Below, one piece after another: positions 23,881 to 35,727 of a stretch of 64,000 nucleotides of DNA. How positions within the stretch are numbered: position 1 is the first letter of the stretch; each line of letters starts with the position of its first letter. Origin of the DNA: Protonemura montana (lineage: Eukaryota; Arthropoda; Insecta; Plecoptera; Nemouridae). The DNA is taken from assembly GCA_947568835.1 (NCBI GenBank), contig OX387604.1:6165360-6229359 (forward strand), written 5' to 3'. The position numbers and the translations under genes are program-made. Below the pieces are notes generated by a model. That model searched no databases and was not told the DNA's origin. It was given only the letters and a program-made list of their open reading frames with translations.

Positions 23881-25261
23881 CAGTAAAACATTTCTGAAGC
23901 TGCACGTATTGCAAGACGAAATATCCAGCCCACACCGTTGTTCCTTTGTATACATTTCGCTTGGAAAGCGCCAACTGTCCGCTGCGCGATGCGCGCTGCG
24001 TGCCTATGTGAACAGTGGCTTTTTCTTTACGTGGGCATAAAACTATCTGGGAGCGGGCAGAGTTTTGTGTGTTTGGATTTTGAGGCAAGTGCTGCCGTGT
24101 GGGGTGTTTACTGCCTTACAACCGCTCCTCGCGTCCACAACACCCAGGGGAATGACTTTATGGACTTTCTTTACTATCGGCGAATCTGTCAAAGTCTTGC
24201 ACACCATTCCTCACGCTCGTATTTTGCCAATGCTAATGAAATATCGACAGAAAAGTTTTCAGTCGCAGCTAGACGTCATACAACGTGCTCATATCTAGCA
24301 GTCACTGATATTAAAACAGCTACGTCCGAGCATTGTAAAGGTCGTGACGTGACTTCGAGGCCCAGAGCTGCGAGCCCCGATATTAGAGCCTCGGGTTCCG
24401 ATCATCGCGCCACACAGAGCGCTGTCGCAGAAACAAGATTTTGAACTGTGCTGCAGATTGATGCTAATGTGAATCCTCTGGTCTGGAGGTGGCACACCAG
24501 AGCTAAACCTTTGTTGAATTAACGTAAACTTATCGTCTCTGATCGACGATATAATGGAAGCAATTAAGTATTAGGTAATTAGTTCCTATATATGTGCCAC
24601 GAGTGTACTTTAAATTCAGTTTGTCAAACTCAAAATAGGGTTCGCAAATGGGATACACCGTCTAAACACATTTTCTCAAATTTATCAGTAGAATATCTTA
24701 CAAGAAACGAATGAGGTATGTAAATGAATGCTAAGTCTTAGAACGGCTAAACGTAATTAAATCTAAATTAATGAATGGTCATTAGATAAGGGCAAGCGGC
24801 TTGGCAAGTATGGTGCCTAATGTAAAGGGGTGTATAATGAATAGAGGCCAGGTTGCAGTAACACCACTGGCCCGCATGGCGCAGTTATGCATGTCCGGTA
24901 TGCAAGCTTACTAATGCATCCCTGCTGTGGGATTCATCTTTTTCAACACGATTGGTATCTTGCAAGATTTGACCGGTTCAGTTCTAGTTCAAGAAAAAAT
25001 TGCATTTCACAAAGAGAATTTGTATCTTTTACCTAAGTGGTTTTTATTATTTTATGTATAAATATAAAACACACTTGGCTTTGACTTCTAAAAATTTCCC
25101 TTGCAAATCTTTTTTTTTTAACTCAATGAATTATCTTTTTCATATGAATTATTCTAATTCAGTAGACATCTTTTATTTAGGCAACTAGCTGCAATTGTTT
25201 TAGTAAAGAGGTCATTGATAGACCAGTTAAAATCAAACATACTCAAGTGTTCACGTCTTAC
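23881..25261. other. Gene-free DNA
   Basis: The 168-codon + strand ORF at 23938-24444 begins with TTG and has no domain signature. Nothing else recognised. Confidence 0.45.
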
Positions 25262-25268
25262 GTGAAAT

Positions 25269-25306
25269 TAAAGTGTACCACTTTTTCCGCTCAATGTACA
25301 GGTAAG
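25269..25306 (+). promoter_or_regulatory. Weak candidate recursive splice site, + strand
   Basis: CTTTTTCCGCTC, nine bases, then ACAG|GTAAGA. The pyrimidine tract is interrupted and the site is on the opposite strand from the better candidate near 23857, so both cannot serve one gene. Confidence 0.15.
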
Positions 25307-26589
25307 AAAACATGTATATGCCTTAATTTAATGCTATGAAGAGGCTGTCTCTCTCTCTACCATTGTCGATTTATTTATTTTTTAAGTCTTTAACGATCAT
25401 GAACCTGTTATAAAACCTTCGTATGGCAATTATGGGCATCTTCAATTCCTAAAAAAGCCCTCCAATACAACATTTTGAAAAATAAGTCTCACCCGAACTG
25501 AACTTAACCAAACCGACGACCTAATCACAAAATATTTGATCAAAAATAGTCTTGCCAGTTTAAGGAAAATAAAAAGTTGTTAAAAGTTGAACGTTTGTTT
25601 CTCTCTTTTTATACCAGAAAAAGTCGGTACATTTAACCTGCCACAAAATGAAAACGTAAGAATTTTGTAAGCTTTAAAAACATAAGAAAGAAGGAACGTA
25701 GTACAATGGTTTGGTGTGCTGTTTGAAAAACCGTTACCAGAAATCACCATGGCAAGGATAGATAAACAAATTCAATTAGAGAGAAAAGCTTCAGAATTTA
25801 ACGTACACCTTATTTTCGGTTATGGGCTTTCTTTAAGCTGCACATCAAAGAATACACGGAGAGTTTGGCGCTCAGTGTCTGGACGCTTTTTATGATCAAG
25901 CCTTCAGACGAGTCGTTTAATTATGTTCTTACACTGCACACATTTCCCGTAAGGGCAGAATAATTTCGCGCTCAAAGACTTCGGCCTTGCAAAATTTTGA
26001 ACTCGTTTAGGCCATCAGCTGACCCGTGTTTACAGTCTTTCGGGACTCCCAAAATGGGGAAATGTTTGGTGAATTTAGTTCAGAGCTTTAGAAATGTTAT
26101 ATTTTCCACAAAATATATGCACCATCGTACAAATATGATATCGAAGACACAGTACATTAGTATTAGGACTAGTTTTCCGATTCCCGGTTAAGAATATAAC
26201 TAGCAGATAATTATTTATCTCCGTTGTCTCAGCAAATCACAAAATTATATTTTAATTTTAATCTCTGGTTGCTTATTTAACTGGAAATTTTAAAACTGGC
26301 TCTTAATAGTATAATAGTGATTACTTTTCTGTTCTAGTAACCTAGTATATGCAGTGAATTTCTAAAAATGCAACATGAGCCATATAATTTTTTATAAAGT
26401 TTGCAATTCAGAGGTAGAAATGCCATTTTATTGCTATTCTATTTTTATTGGTGTCTTGGGGAGCATCGAATTGCCACCAAACCGCATATTAAAAATCCCG
26501 TAAAACTAGGTTTTGCCAAACTGTGTTAGTTTCACTGTACGTAGTTTAATGATGTTACACTGAGATTTTATCAAAGCTACGAGGTTGTG

Positions 26590-26862
26590 GAGGTCAGAGA
26601 GAAGTACGCAAAGCAAAGTACGTAGATCAAAGTTCAAGCTAAGAGTTCGTACAGCAGAGTCCAATCAAAGGAAGGACGGAAAACGAAGGAAGCAAAGCGA
26701 AGTTCAAGATAAATGAAGAACCCAAAGCAAAGGATACAAAGAGAAGTTCAAGCAAAGCAGGGACGCAAAAATAAGGTCCAGCAAAACGGAGGATGCAAAG
26801 ATAATTCATGTAAAGTGAAGTACGTGAAGCGCATTTAAAGCAAAGTGTGTCAAAGCCTAACA
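26590..26862 (+). repeat. Purine-rich degenerate minisatellite
   Basis: Units such as AAGCAAAG, GAAGTTCAAG and AAGGATACAAAG recur irregularly over 270 bp, leaving the + strand strongly purine-biased. The - strand ORF over it is low-complexity (Phe/Leu/Ser-rich) and not credible. Confidence 0.65.
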
Positions 26863-27229
26863 ACAACATTAGAGGCACTGATTAAAAAGTAACTATGTGG
26901 CCGAGTCGCATTAGAACGCCAATCCCCTCACACTCCACATTTACAAATAGAAATTCGTTTTTGTCTGAAAACGTCTGCAAATTACTAGCTAATAATTTAA
27001 GAGAGTTTTGTAATTAACTGTTCTCCCCCGCCTCTTTCACAGTTCACACTTCCACGCCGGTGTTTTTCTACTGTGACTGGGAATTCAGTGTAAATATATA
27101 CATTTTCTATTTACAGATAAAAATATGTTCAGAACTGCAATATGCTGAATTATTCACCATATTTATGAAAAGATATCGTTGCCTTTGTACCTCCATCCAC
27201 AAACTTGGTTCAAGATTGTAAGCAGTTTT

Positions 27230-27270
27230 GTGGAGGAGCCAGGTTTGCTCTGCGGGCTGCATCCAGGCGC
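27230..27270 (+). repeat. Short dispersed repeat TCTGCGGGCTGC (copy 1)
   Basis: GTGGAGGAGCC followed by GCTCTGCGGGCTGCATCC matches 58347-58386 over about 40 bp, and 58209-58232 over 24 bp. Confidence 0.6.
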
Positions 27271-28293
27271 ATTACCTGAATCTTCATCTTTTGATTGCCA
27301 TCATATTCGTTGTGTGCATGTGTGTGTATGTGTGCGCATAATTACTTTCTGAAAATAAGTGATCACTTTGTTTACGGTTTACCTTTTCAGCGCAGAATAG
27401 ACCTTTCATGTAAATAAGTGAAACATAAAGCGTCACAGTACAAGAAGGGAATGCGATTTTCCCCTCTATGCATTTAGAACAATAAGTCCAACCCGTCAGC
27501 AATATTTAAATTGTTCATTTGACCCATCGTGGGAAAACGATGCTAGTAGGAGCAATCTGGTGTTTGAGCTGTGGAGATGGCGTTTCTCTCGTCTATCTCG
27601 TCTCTTTTTAGAAATCTGCACCGGGATGAGATTCAATTTCTCTTCTCTCTGGATTAGAGAGAAATGTGGTTTTACCAGTGTTTGATTACAAACTTATTGG
27701 GGATTATAGCATGCAATGATGTTACTTTAGTCATACTTTTGCTTTATTCCTTAACTGTACAAAGCTTGCCAATTCCTAGCTTATATTGATATTGATACTG
27801 ATGAATGACTACTGATTCTTACCAATCTCTATCGATTTATTTAACCTTTGAATATAATCTCAACATCAGGAGCGCTGGTTAATCGTTTGATATACCGTAA
27901 AGTTCAAATTTGTTATTTTTATTTTCAAATAATATGTTGTCGATAGTCAATAACGAAAGCGAATAATGGAAAAGAGGACAAAAATTCTGATCAGAAAATG
28001 GGTACATTTTTGGAATAACACAGTAAAATGTGCCCTGGGGTACTCCAGGGTTTTAGGTACGTTCGTTCGTTCGTTCATATCTTCAGTTTGAGAGCAAAGA
28101 TATTGTTTTCTCCTCGCTCCCTTACTCTTCCAACCCCTTGTCAAGCTCGTGCCTTCTTTGATATCCGCTTTCCTCCCTTGTCATTCCAATTACTCATGCC
28201 GCAAAAGAAACTTGATAGATATTGAATAGACAGGTCGCGTCGCTATTGATCATCTAAACTGGTAGACTGGTACACATCTCTGTGTAGAAACGC
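27271..28293. other. Gene-free DNA
   Basis: Contains a TG-rich stretch at 27308-27338 and (GTTC)4 at about 28059-28075. No gene recognised. Confidence 0.5.
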
Positions 28294-28325
28294 TAGATGC
28301 ATAACTGTGCGTCATACCAGCGCCA
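28294..28325. repeat. Short dispersed repeat (copy B)
   Basis: Partner of the fragment at 18736-18775, with TAGATGCATAACTGTGCGT. Confidence 0.4.
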
Positions 28326-28854
28326 ATTCAGAGGCTAAACACATTATATTAACGCGTGTGCAATTAAAGAACAAAAGATTAGCCTGTTTCAATGTTATAA
28401 TTGCCAATGCGGGGCAGAAAATGGTTTTCATACTACTCATCGTAAAAAAACAAAGCTTCACCTCGGATGAAAAACACGTGTTAATTCGTACTAATAGACT
28501 GTACCTCATGGCATTGGATTTTATTGGATTGGGCCTTTGTTTCAATAAAATCATTAATAGTAGTTGCGCTGTGCACAGCTGGTGCAATTCAATCCAGCAG
28601 GTGTGAATGCGTCACTATTTTGGTGTAATAGCGTCGATAAATCGGTTACTGATAGATATCAACCACAATAAAAAAAGGTTTGCACACATTTGCAACTCTG
28701 CTGGTTTTCGGGCACAAATGTGCGTAACGCATCGGATTCGTGTCGCAGTCCTCGCGGCAGTCGATGTCACAGGTTGCGCTAGCAGAGAGATGGGGGATGC
28801 TGTGACTGAGAGATCCAGCATCTCCAGCCTCTAGCCTCCAGTCTCCAGGCTCTG

Positions 28855-28919
28855 ATGGCGGCATTCCACCGCGTCACTTCGATAGCAGCAGGGCCTAGGA
28901 CGTTAGTGGGTCGTCGCGA

Positions 28920-28978
<59 letters not shown>

Positions 28979-29118
28979 ACGACGAAGGCGACGGCGACGG
29001 CGACGCCGTGCCCGAAGTAACATTCCGCCCACGTACACCGAAGGCGCCTCGGCGTCCCGGCTGCCCGAGCATGCCCACATGCAACTGCAGCTCTCAGATA
29101 CTAGTAACTAGACTTTGA
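28855..29118 (+). CDS. GC-rich ORF with polyalanine tract, possible exon or repeat artefact
   Basis: An ATG-initiated 87-codon ORF, MAAFHRVTSIAAGPR..., with about 17 alanines at residues 25-41, then Asp/Glu/Gly-rich and Arg/Pro-rich stretches. The alanine run is the (GCC)17 tract at 28927-28977. The whole 230-bp block is GC- and CpG-rich in AT-rich surroundings, which fits either a real low-complexity coding exon or 5' region of a gene, or an expanded microsatellite with GC-rich flanks. I see no convincing splice donor at its end and recognise no family. The - strand also reads as alanine-rich. Confidence 0.2.
28927..28977. repeat. (GCC)17 microsatellite
   Basis: A perfect 51-bp GCC run flanked by GAC and GGC triplets. 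Confidence 0.95.
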
Positions 29119-30895
29119 GAAACTTATCTTCTTCCCTTCTCCTGGTCTGACTATACCTGCACCCTACAAGCTATACCTATACTTTAACTAAACCTATTTT
29201 CTTTGCAACCTTATGACCTACCTGTATGAGTTTAGTTTTTTCAGTTTCATATTACACAATGGAGCTAGATCTATACTATATTCAGACAGTAAACCATCAC
29301 ACATATGTCTGTTATAATATATAAATACATGGAGAGTGTGTGAGAAGACATTTGAAATAGAGATCGTGGAACGTCACTGTACCACAAGCGACGAGTGTAC
29401 GGCTACACACAAATACAATAAGAATATAAGACCTGGAATTGTTTAGAAAATAAAGACGGCAACGTTACGTTTAAGTAGCTTATTTCATGTCCCGTATCAT
29501 TATTTTGCATCCCTGAATTTAATTGTATTCTTGAATGCCGGATTTTGATGTCGATTTCATGCAGAACTTGAGAATAGGTAGACTTTGTCGTTATTATTGT
29601 TGAGTATTTCGTTCCTTTTCACTTCTTCCCATTAAAAACCCTAGTTGCCTTGAATGCCATGTTAGAAGGGTGGCACGGGGAGAGTTTGCAACTTTTTTTT
29701 AAATATTTTTTTCATGGTTCTCCTTCTCTTGACAAGTCTATAATGGCCTACTTGACTTTAAAAGTCCTTCTAATTACACAGATAATGATTAAATTTACAA
29801 GAAATTATGTGGTCTAATGATTAGTATGTCTAACTATTAACATAGTAACCAAGGTACACGACTAATTTTCTGTCTACACCTAGTTGCTACCTGCTAGTTT
29901 ACAGGAGCAGCTAGAACAGCCTTAGTAGGGCCCCACCCATTTACTCAATGCTGTTAATTGCATCTATGGTAATGAGAGCTCTACTCCACAACTTTATCAC
30001 TTTATGTAAACTTGGGGTAAAGTGGCTGCAAGCTAAGTCTGACTTGAATTTGCTATGAAAAAGAGCATAATATATTATTATTCTTTTAAGTTCTTGCTAT
30101 GCCACTTTGTATGTTTGAGGTCGACTTGAGAATGGGCACATTTTCAGGCTGGCATAATGATGTTATTATTATGATCTTCGCTAGAAACGAGTTTAGGCCA
30201 AGGGCTTTAAATTATTATCACTGCTTTTTATAGGTACTAAAAGAGATTTCTTAATTAACATTACGATAAACGCAGCAAATTAAGTAACATTTAGTAGTAA
30301 CTAAATGAACTAACGAGTCAAATACGAAAGATGGCGGCGAGTGGTGAGAGATTGTACAGGCTATAAAAATGTACTTGCAATAATCTCATAAAAACGCGCC
30401 ACATAATTCGATTCGGCTAAATTCATTCCACATCGTTTTATCCACTTTTCATTCGCATTGCAACATATTGTAGAAAGAAAACATTAAAGTAAGTAACAAG
30501 GGAAAGGTACGTTTCTACTGTCAACGGGCTCCCTATAGATGCATTTAGGATCAGGGAATACCACGCCAGTACACCAATGCCACGGGTAAATCCCACAGCG
30601 CCTTTTCTTCTCCGGCTCTAAGGGGCAGTTAAGGAAACGCAGATCTTGTCTTTTACCGAAACGCTTTTACAGTCGAACTTTTCTTTGTACAAAGTGAGAC
30701 ACCCAAGTTTAAAAATGTCCAAAACAGGTACTCAATATCGAATACTGACCCCGAGTCCCCAAGTTACATTAAAGAAGGACGTTTTCTGACTGAAAGACAA
30801 TATTTATCCCATTTAGAAAAGCAAAGAGATGGGGGAGCGAATTTACCAACGAGAAATGTAAATCTAAGCAACAATCATTTCGTGGATAAACTTAA
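29119..30895. other. Gene-free AT-rich DNA
   Basis: No gene recognised. AAGATGGCGGCGAG at 30328-30341 resembles a YY1-type start-site motif and is listed as a finding. Confidence 0.5.
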
Positions 30896-30906
30896 CCCCC
30901 CCCCCC
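30896..30906 (-). repeat. Poly(C) tract, 11 bp
   Basis: Uninterrupted C run. Confidence 0.9.
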
Positions 30907-31737
30907 GACCCCCATACCGCCAACGCTCCGTCGTGCCCCGCGCCCTCTGTCACCACATCATACTGCTCCCATTACATTCTCAGCGTGCTGGCTATGTTTT
31001 CAATTAAGCCAATAAGGGTGCGCGATGAAAACTTTTGCTCAAAAGCCACTAACAGGAAATTACAGGGCGAAAAGTTGGAAATTGCTACTTTATCGGCAGT
31101 GGATGGGTTAGTGCCGAGGGAAACAGGGATTGAAATCCTGGATTACGGAGACTCGAAGCCTCGGTTAACATAAAATATGCCTACATCATGGTTTTCACTT
31201 GTACGCAATCAATTAAATTCTGGATTCTTTGTTGTCTTCGTCTGAATGACCCCCGCAGTGAAGAACAATTCTTGGACTGACAGTTTCAAATAGACATACT
31301 ATGACGCTTGAAATTGTACAATGTGGCTGCTTGCTACCAATTGAAAGCACCACGCGAAATCATCAACACACACACCATTTTTCATATGCAAGATCAAATT
31401 AACGCTAACGATGCTACATTTCATTTTTCTGTTTCAAAAACGTACAATTACTGGTGACATTTAAATTTTATTCAATTGGAAACTGGTATTTGGTATTTAC
31501 TGGAAATGGTATATGGAAATTGTATAAACGGGAATGGTATTTTTAAATGTGGGTAAATAGTAATAAGTGATAATAGTAAACTTCATGCCAACCACGAGAA
31601 AGAAGCGTAAATTATTTCAAGTCTACCTCAATTCCAAGCAACACTCGCCCTGTTAAATGCACGTCGATTGCAGAGAGATCTTAAAAGGTTTAATAAGTAC
31701 TCTGCACTCTGCAGACAGGCGAATTTACAGCCAGCAA
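30907..31737. other. Gene-free DNA
   Basis: Degenerate GGTATTT/GGAAATGGTAT units at 31485-31545. No gene recognised. Confidence 0.45.
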
Positions 31738-31932
31738 TCAATAAATTGGGCAATGACCATTCTTTCTGGCAACAGCAGGCCCGAGCACATGAGTAGTTGA
31801 GAATGAAGTTGAGTAGCAGGTTTGCTTTGCTACCGAATGCATGTTCCAGCCGCCACCACTACCACCGCCCCCGCCACCGTTCGCACTGCCCCTACCGTCC
31901 CCGACACCCGCCACCACCACCACCGCCGCCAT
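31738..31932 (-). CDS. Glycine-rich ORF over a CCACCG repeat, doubtful
   Basis: From an ATG at 31932 the - strand frame begins MAAVVVVAGVGDGRG and runs through a glycine/serine stretch to a stop at 31738, about 64 codons. The 31853-31930 part is an imperfect CCACCG/CCGCCA repeat, so openness may be a by-product. The last 35 residues are not low-complexity, but I recognise no family. Confidence 0.15.
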   Translation of the reverse strand: MAAVVVVAGVGDGRGSANGGGGGGSGGGWNMHSVAKQTCYSTSFSTTHVLGPAVARKNGHCPIY

Positions 31933-32118
31933 GATTATGTGTTGGCTTGGTTTGCTACGGGGAACTAAACTGTGAAATACAGGAAATTGGTCTCGCATCC
32001 GCTGCAATATGTCGCACTTGCTGCTAGCGCGAGGCAGAACGCGCGAGCGAGATTACAAAATAAAAATCTACCAATAAATATTACTTGTAATTCCGACAGT
32101 TACAGTTATTTGGGGGGT

Positions 32119-32138
32119 GGGGGGGGGGGGGGGGGGGG
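32119..32138 (+). repeat. Poly(G) tract, 20 bp
   Basis: Twenty G, preceded by six G and one T. Confidence 0.95.
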
Positions 32139-32463
32139 AAGTAAACTTTCTTATGTGTAGACGCTTAGTGTGATGATCATAGGGAGAACTCCAGAACGTC
32201 AATTAGGGCACGATTTACAAATTTACTTTAAGTGGCATAATATCTGGAGAAATGAAGGCAAGACGATTGAAGGACGTGGCCATCAGTAAACATAGGATGC
32301 TGTGAAAAGACTTAGCTCGAGATATATTTGTATTATTATTATTTTACAGGTCTAAAACGTCAATTTTCCTAATTTTTTTAATGTAGTAACACTTGATTAT
32401 TAAGCATTTCAAGTAAATGTTTCAACCTCTCTAGGTGCGATCACTGATGTTTAAAACAAGTTG
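32139..32463. other. Gene-free AT-rich DNA
   Basis: Nothing recognised. Confidence 0.5.
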
Positions 32464-32700
32464 CCAGCATGACAAGCAATCGAGGCCGCCGCCCCCCACC
32501 CATTTAGCATGACCAAGGTCGTTCCGCCAGCATGCTGAAGGTCGTAACTCCAGGCTCCTGAAGGCAAGTCCCCCAGCAAGCCCAAGACCATTCTCCTAGC
32601 CTGTTCAAGGCCATTCCCTAGCAGTAAGGTCATTCTGCTAGCTTGCTGAAGGTCATTTGTGCTCCAGCATGCTGATGGTCGTTGCCCTTGCACACTGAAA
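32464..32700. repeat. About 30-bp degenerate minisatellite
   Basis: Units around CCAGCATGCTGAAGGTCGT recur about eight times with diverged spacers (AGCATGCTGAAGG, AGCTTGCTGAAGG, AGCATGCTGATGG). Confidence 0.75.
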
Positions 32701-33818
32701 GTGTTTCTATAACTCGGGATTTGGGGACACGCTGGCCGAAAGTGATGGTGCGTCGGCCAGGGTGTTAGGCGATGAAAGAATATTAAAGCCTGCCGAAACG
32801 AAATCACATCTCATCGAGTTGCAGCTTCGTTCAATCTTTCGATTCCATGCAAGAGCGTTTAACAACACCGATTGGTCTGGAGTTTGTCAGATGCTTCAAG
32901 TGATCCAAGCCGATCTGACTGGAGCGAGGAGGACCCTGCAATTTCCTCGTCTCGCAAAGGTATTGATCATTCATTCATTTGCTTGAAAACTCGTATCTGA
33001 ATAAATACTTAAAAAGTCGTTCCTTTAACGGTAAAATAAAAAATAAGAATGATTTTATATGCACCTACATTAATCCGTGTTTTTTATTTTAGCGAATTGC
33101 AAATAGCCTAGTAGGGAATTAAAACTAAGTTAAAAAGTTTTTTGGTTTGTAGCGATGGATGGAAGTGGTGGGAGGGTTTTACGAAGGGAAGGATGTGCAT
33201 TAGCGTGGTAAATATTTGAAACCCCCTTTAACTTTGGCATACGGACCCAATTTTTTCATCAAATCTCATCCTCGCCCTTCTTCGTTTATTTTTATCTAAA
33301 AATCTCGTCTGTTTTATACAATTCACACTCGCTAAAACATTCGCCACAAAAAAATCTTTTTGAAAAAATTTCACTCGCTCGAATAAATAAAATAAATCAC
33401 ATAATGTAATCGCAATTTCGTCTTGGTTATTTAGGATTAAAAAATGTATGCATTTATGTATAGGTAATCCTTGCTTTATGTATTTAGCAATATTTGTTCG
33501 TTGGCTGTGGCGTTTGCCATGAAATCACATAACACAAAGTGCCTTTAGAGCATGGAAATGGCAACATGCGATAATTTGGAAGCAGTGGGCTATGAAGTAC
33601 GTTCCTAGTTTGTAACCATAAAATGTGTGACTCTGCTCCATTTGCAACTCTCATTCATAATCCACAAAAATTGTTTGATTTTATAATGATGCTCAATGAC
33701 GACGTTTTGAACGCTGATTGTTGTTATAGAAACATGGACAATCTTGAAAATCTTAATTATAACTTAACATTTTATAAACTGGGGGACGAAAGCATTAAAT
33801 TCCTCCTCCGTTTTCTGA
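32701..33818. other. Gene-free AT-rich DNA
   Basis: Short ORFs only, with no family resemblance. Confidence 0.5.
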
Positions 33819-34277
33819 CCCCCCCCCCCCCCCCCCCCTCCCTCCCACCCTGTAATCGGAACTGGAAAATATTGTTCGTCCAAAAGATAAAAGTGGCCGG
33901 GTGTAATTTTGGCGTCCTTTCTTTCTATTGTAAAGATTATATTTTTTTTGTAGTGACCTGTTGTTGGTCATATTATTATCATAAATAAAAAAATCTGGTT
34001 TCATTATTTCGAAATGAACTGTTTGGTTTTGAACGTATTTATTAAGGTTCGTTGAAAACAGTTCGGCTATCCTTTGTCGGTAGTCGTTTGGATTAAGTGT
34101 CGGGTGGGGTAGTATTGATGTTAGGGTAGCTGCCTCGCCATGTTCCAGTATCTGTTTCGAAGCGAGTGATTGATAGTTACCAATACTACGCATTACAATC
34201 TCAGTGTTTGCAGCGACTGGGCTGGCTAAGACGTAAACCCGCTGAAGAATGGGTGTGAAAATAACGCTTTCAAGCAA
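33795..34277 (-). CDS. 160-codon ORF, unrecognised, possibly a TE fragment
   Basis: One of the longest uninterrupted frames outside the transposon. It begins with TTG. The first 115 residues have an ordinary protein-like composition, including QRVYVLASPVAANTEIV and YRQRIAELFSTNLNK. The end turns into a glycine run because it crosses the 20-bp C tract. I recognise no domain and see no splice context. It may be a decayed transposon ORF or a chance frame. Confidence 0.15.
   Translation of the reverse strand: MLESVIFTPILQRVYVLASPVAANTEIVMRSIGNYQSLASKQILEHGEAATLTSILPHPTLNPNDYRQRIAELFSTNLNKYVQNQTVHFEIMKPDFFIYDNNMTNNRSLQKKYNLYNRKKGRQNYTRPLLSFGRTIFSSSDYRVGGRGGGGGGSENGGGI
33819..33838 (-). repeat. 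Poly(C) tract, 20 bp
   Basis: Uninterrupted C run that lies within the 3' part of a - strand ORF. Confidence 0.95.
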
Positions 34278-35709
34278 TTTAAGGACTCGGATTCAAGACT
34301 CAATTAAACAGTTCTCTGTCGAATCTAGATTGGTTCTATTATAATTCTTGAAAGTAAATCAGTCATGACTATATGAAACGTTGAAATGGACCGAATCTGA
34401 CCTCTGTAGAATAGAAAAAATACCTAGCATGCACGAACTTAAATTCTACTCGTATGCAATGACGTTGAATGCATTTACTCGCAATAAATTAGCAATTATT
34501 ATAATATAATTACTCTCGGCAAGTTTCATTTTAATTATAAGTACCTTGATCGTACGTTGCAATCTCGCTACCCTGTAGCGCAATGTATTTGCTGTGAACA
34601 AACTTCCTGCATTGCAGTGTAATTTTACACCAGTATGAAATGCCTACTGTACCTACAGGTCACTACGTGGGATGTGGTCAGCAACCGCAGATTCATTTTA
34701 TGCTGTACTTCACTTCACCTGCAATCATCGCGATATCTGGATCAACATTCACTTACAGGTAAATCTTTTCTCACTGACTCTGAATAATCCGTTGAAAAAA
34801 CCATGTCAAACATGAAAAGAAACTTTATATATAATTTATTTTAATTTGTATTCAATAATTTAATTTTCGAGATTTGTTTACTAATAGGTATTTTTTATAG
34901 TCAATAGAACCATAAATGAAGGGAGTCTCGGTTCTAACTGACTATCTAAGGAAAAAACAATGGAAAGCAGAAAAGCCACTTTTTCCTACAGGCAGATTTA
35001 ACTCCGATTATTAGTACCTAGGTACATTTCGTATAAACTAAGGGCCGTTCTGGTTAAAGTTCCTTCATATCGATACATACATTTATGTGCTTCTGTCCAT
35101 CCCAACATCAGCACAAGAGATGACTCGAGAATTATTAGTACTGTTAAGTTCATAATCATCCCAATTACCTGCTTGATCACTGACCCCATTATACCAATTC
35201 CTCAGAGCCAGCTGTCAAAATTATGTGTCGTGTAAGACATTAAAACTTTTCAGCTGAACTCTGATTGAAACGCGTTCTTATACGGAAGACGATGGAACTT
35301 TTTTTTGAGAGAAATTAATTTCACGTAATAAATGATAGAACTGAAAAAAGTGTATAATACAGTACCCTCACTTGTCGGGACCTAGGGGCAAGCACAAGTC
35401 AATCACGAAAAATGTGCATACCATTAGAATAAGTGTTGAGTAACAGATACCCGTACTTTACCACTTCATCACAATGTAATTAGAAACGGTGGGTAAAACT
35501 AGGGTCCTGGCAGGTATTTCAAAAGGAAGTCTTCTCACAAATAAACCTAGTCCATACTAAAGGTATAGGTACCAAACCACATAGGAACAAAGTTGTTCCC
35601 TTAGACCTGTTTCTGAGTTCTTAACGATCATATAGAGGATTGCACTTGGTGCTGTATGATTAGATTGGAAGCCAACCTTACCAGCATTACAGCCAGACGG
35701 ATACAGATT
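34278..35709. other. Gene-free AT-rich DNA
   Basis: A CTTACAG|GTAAAT sequence at 34751-34763 resembles abutted splice sites, but its pyrimidine tract is poor. Nothing else recognised. Confidence 0.45.
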
Positions 35710-35727
35710 GTCTATATATATATAGAC
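35710..35727. repeat. Perfect 18-bp palindrome
   Basis: GTCTATATATATATAGAC. TA-rich palindromes of this length are not rare in AT-rich DNA. Confidence 0.9.

Noticed and set aside
23938-24444. 168-codon ORF as a gene
   Set aside because: Starts with TTG, has no domain motif and no splice context.
35710-35727. 18-bp palindrome as a regulatory site
   Set aside because: It is essentially a TA run, common in AT-rich DNA.
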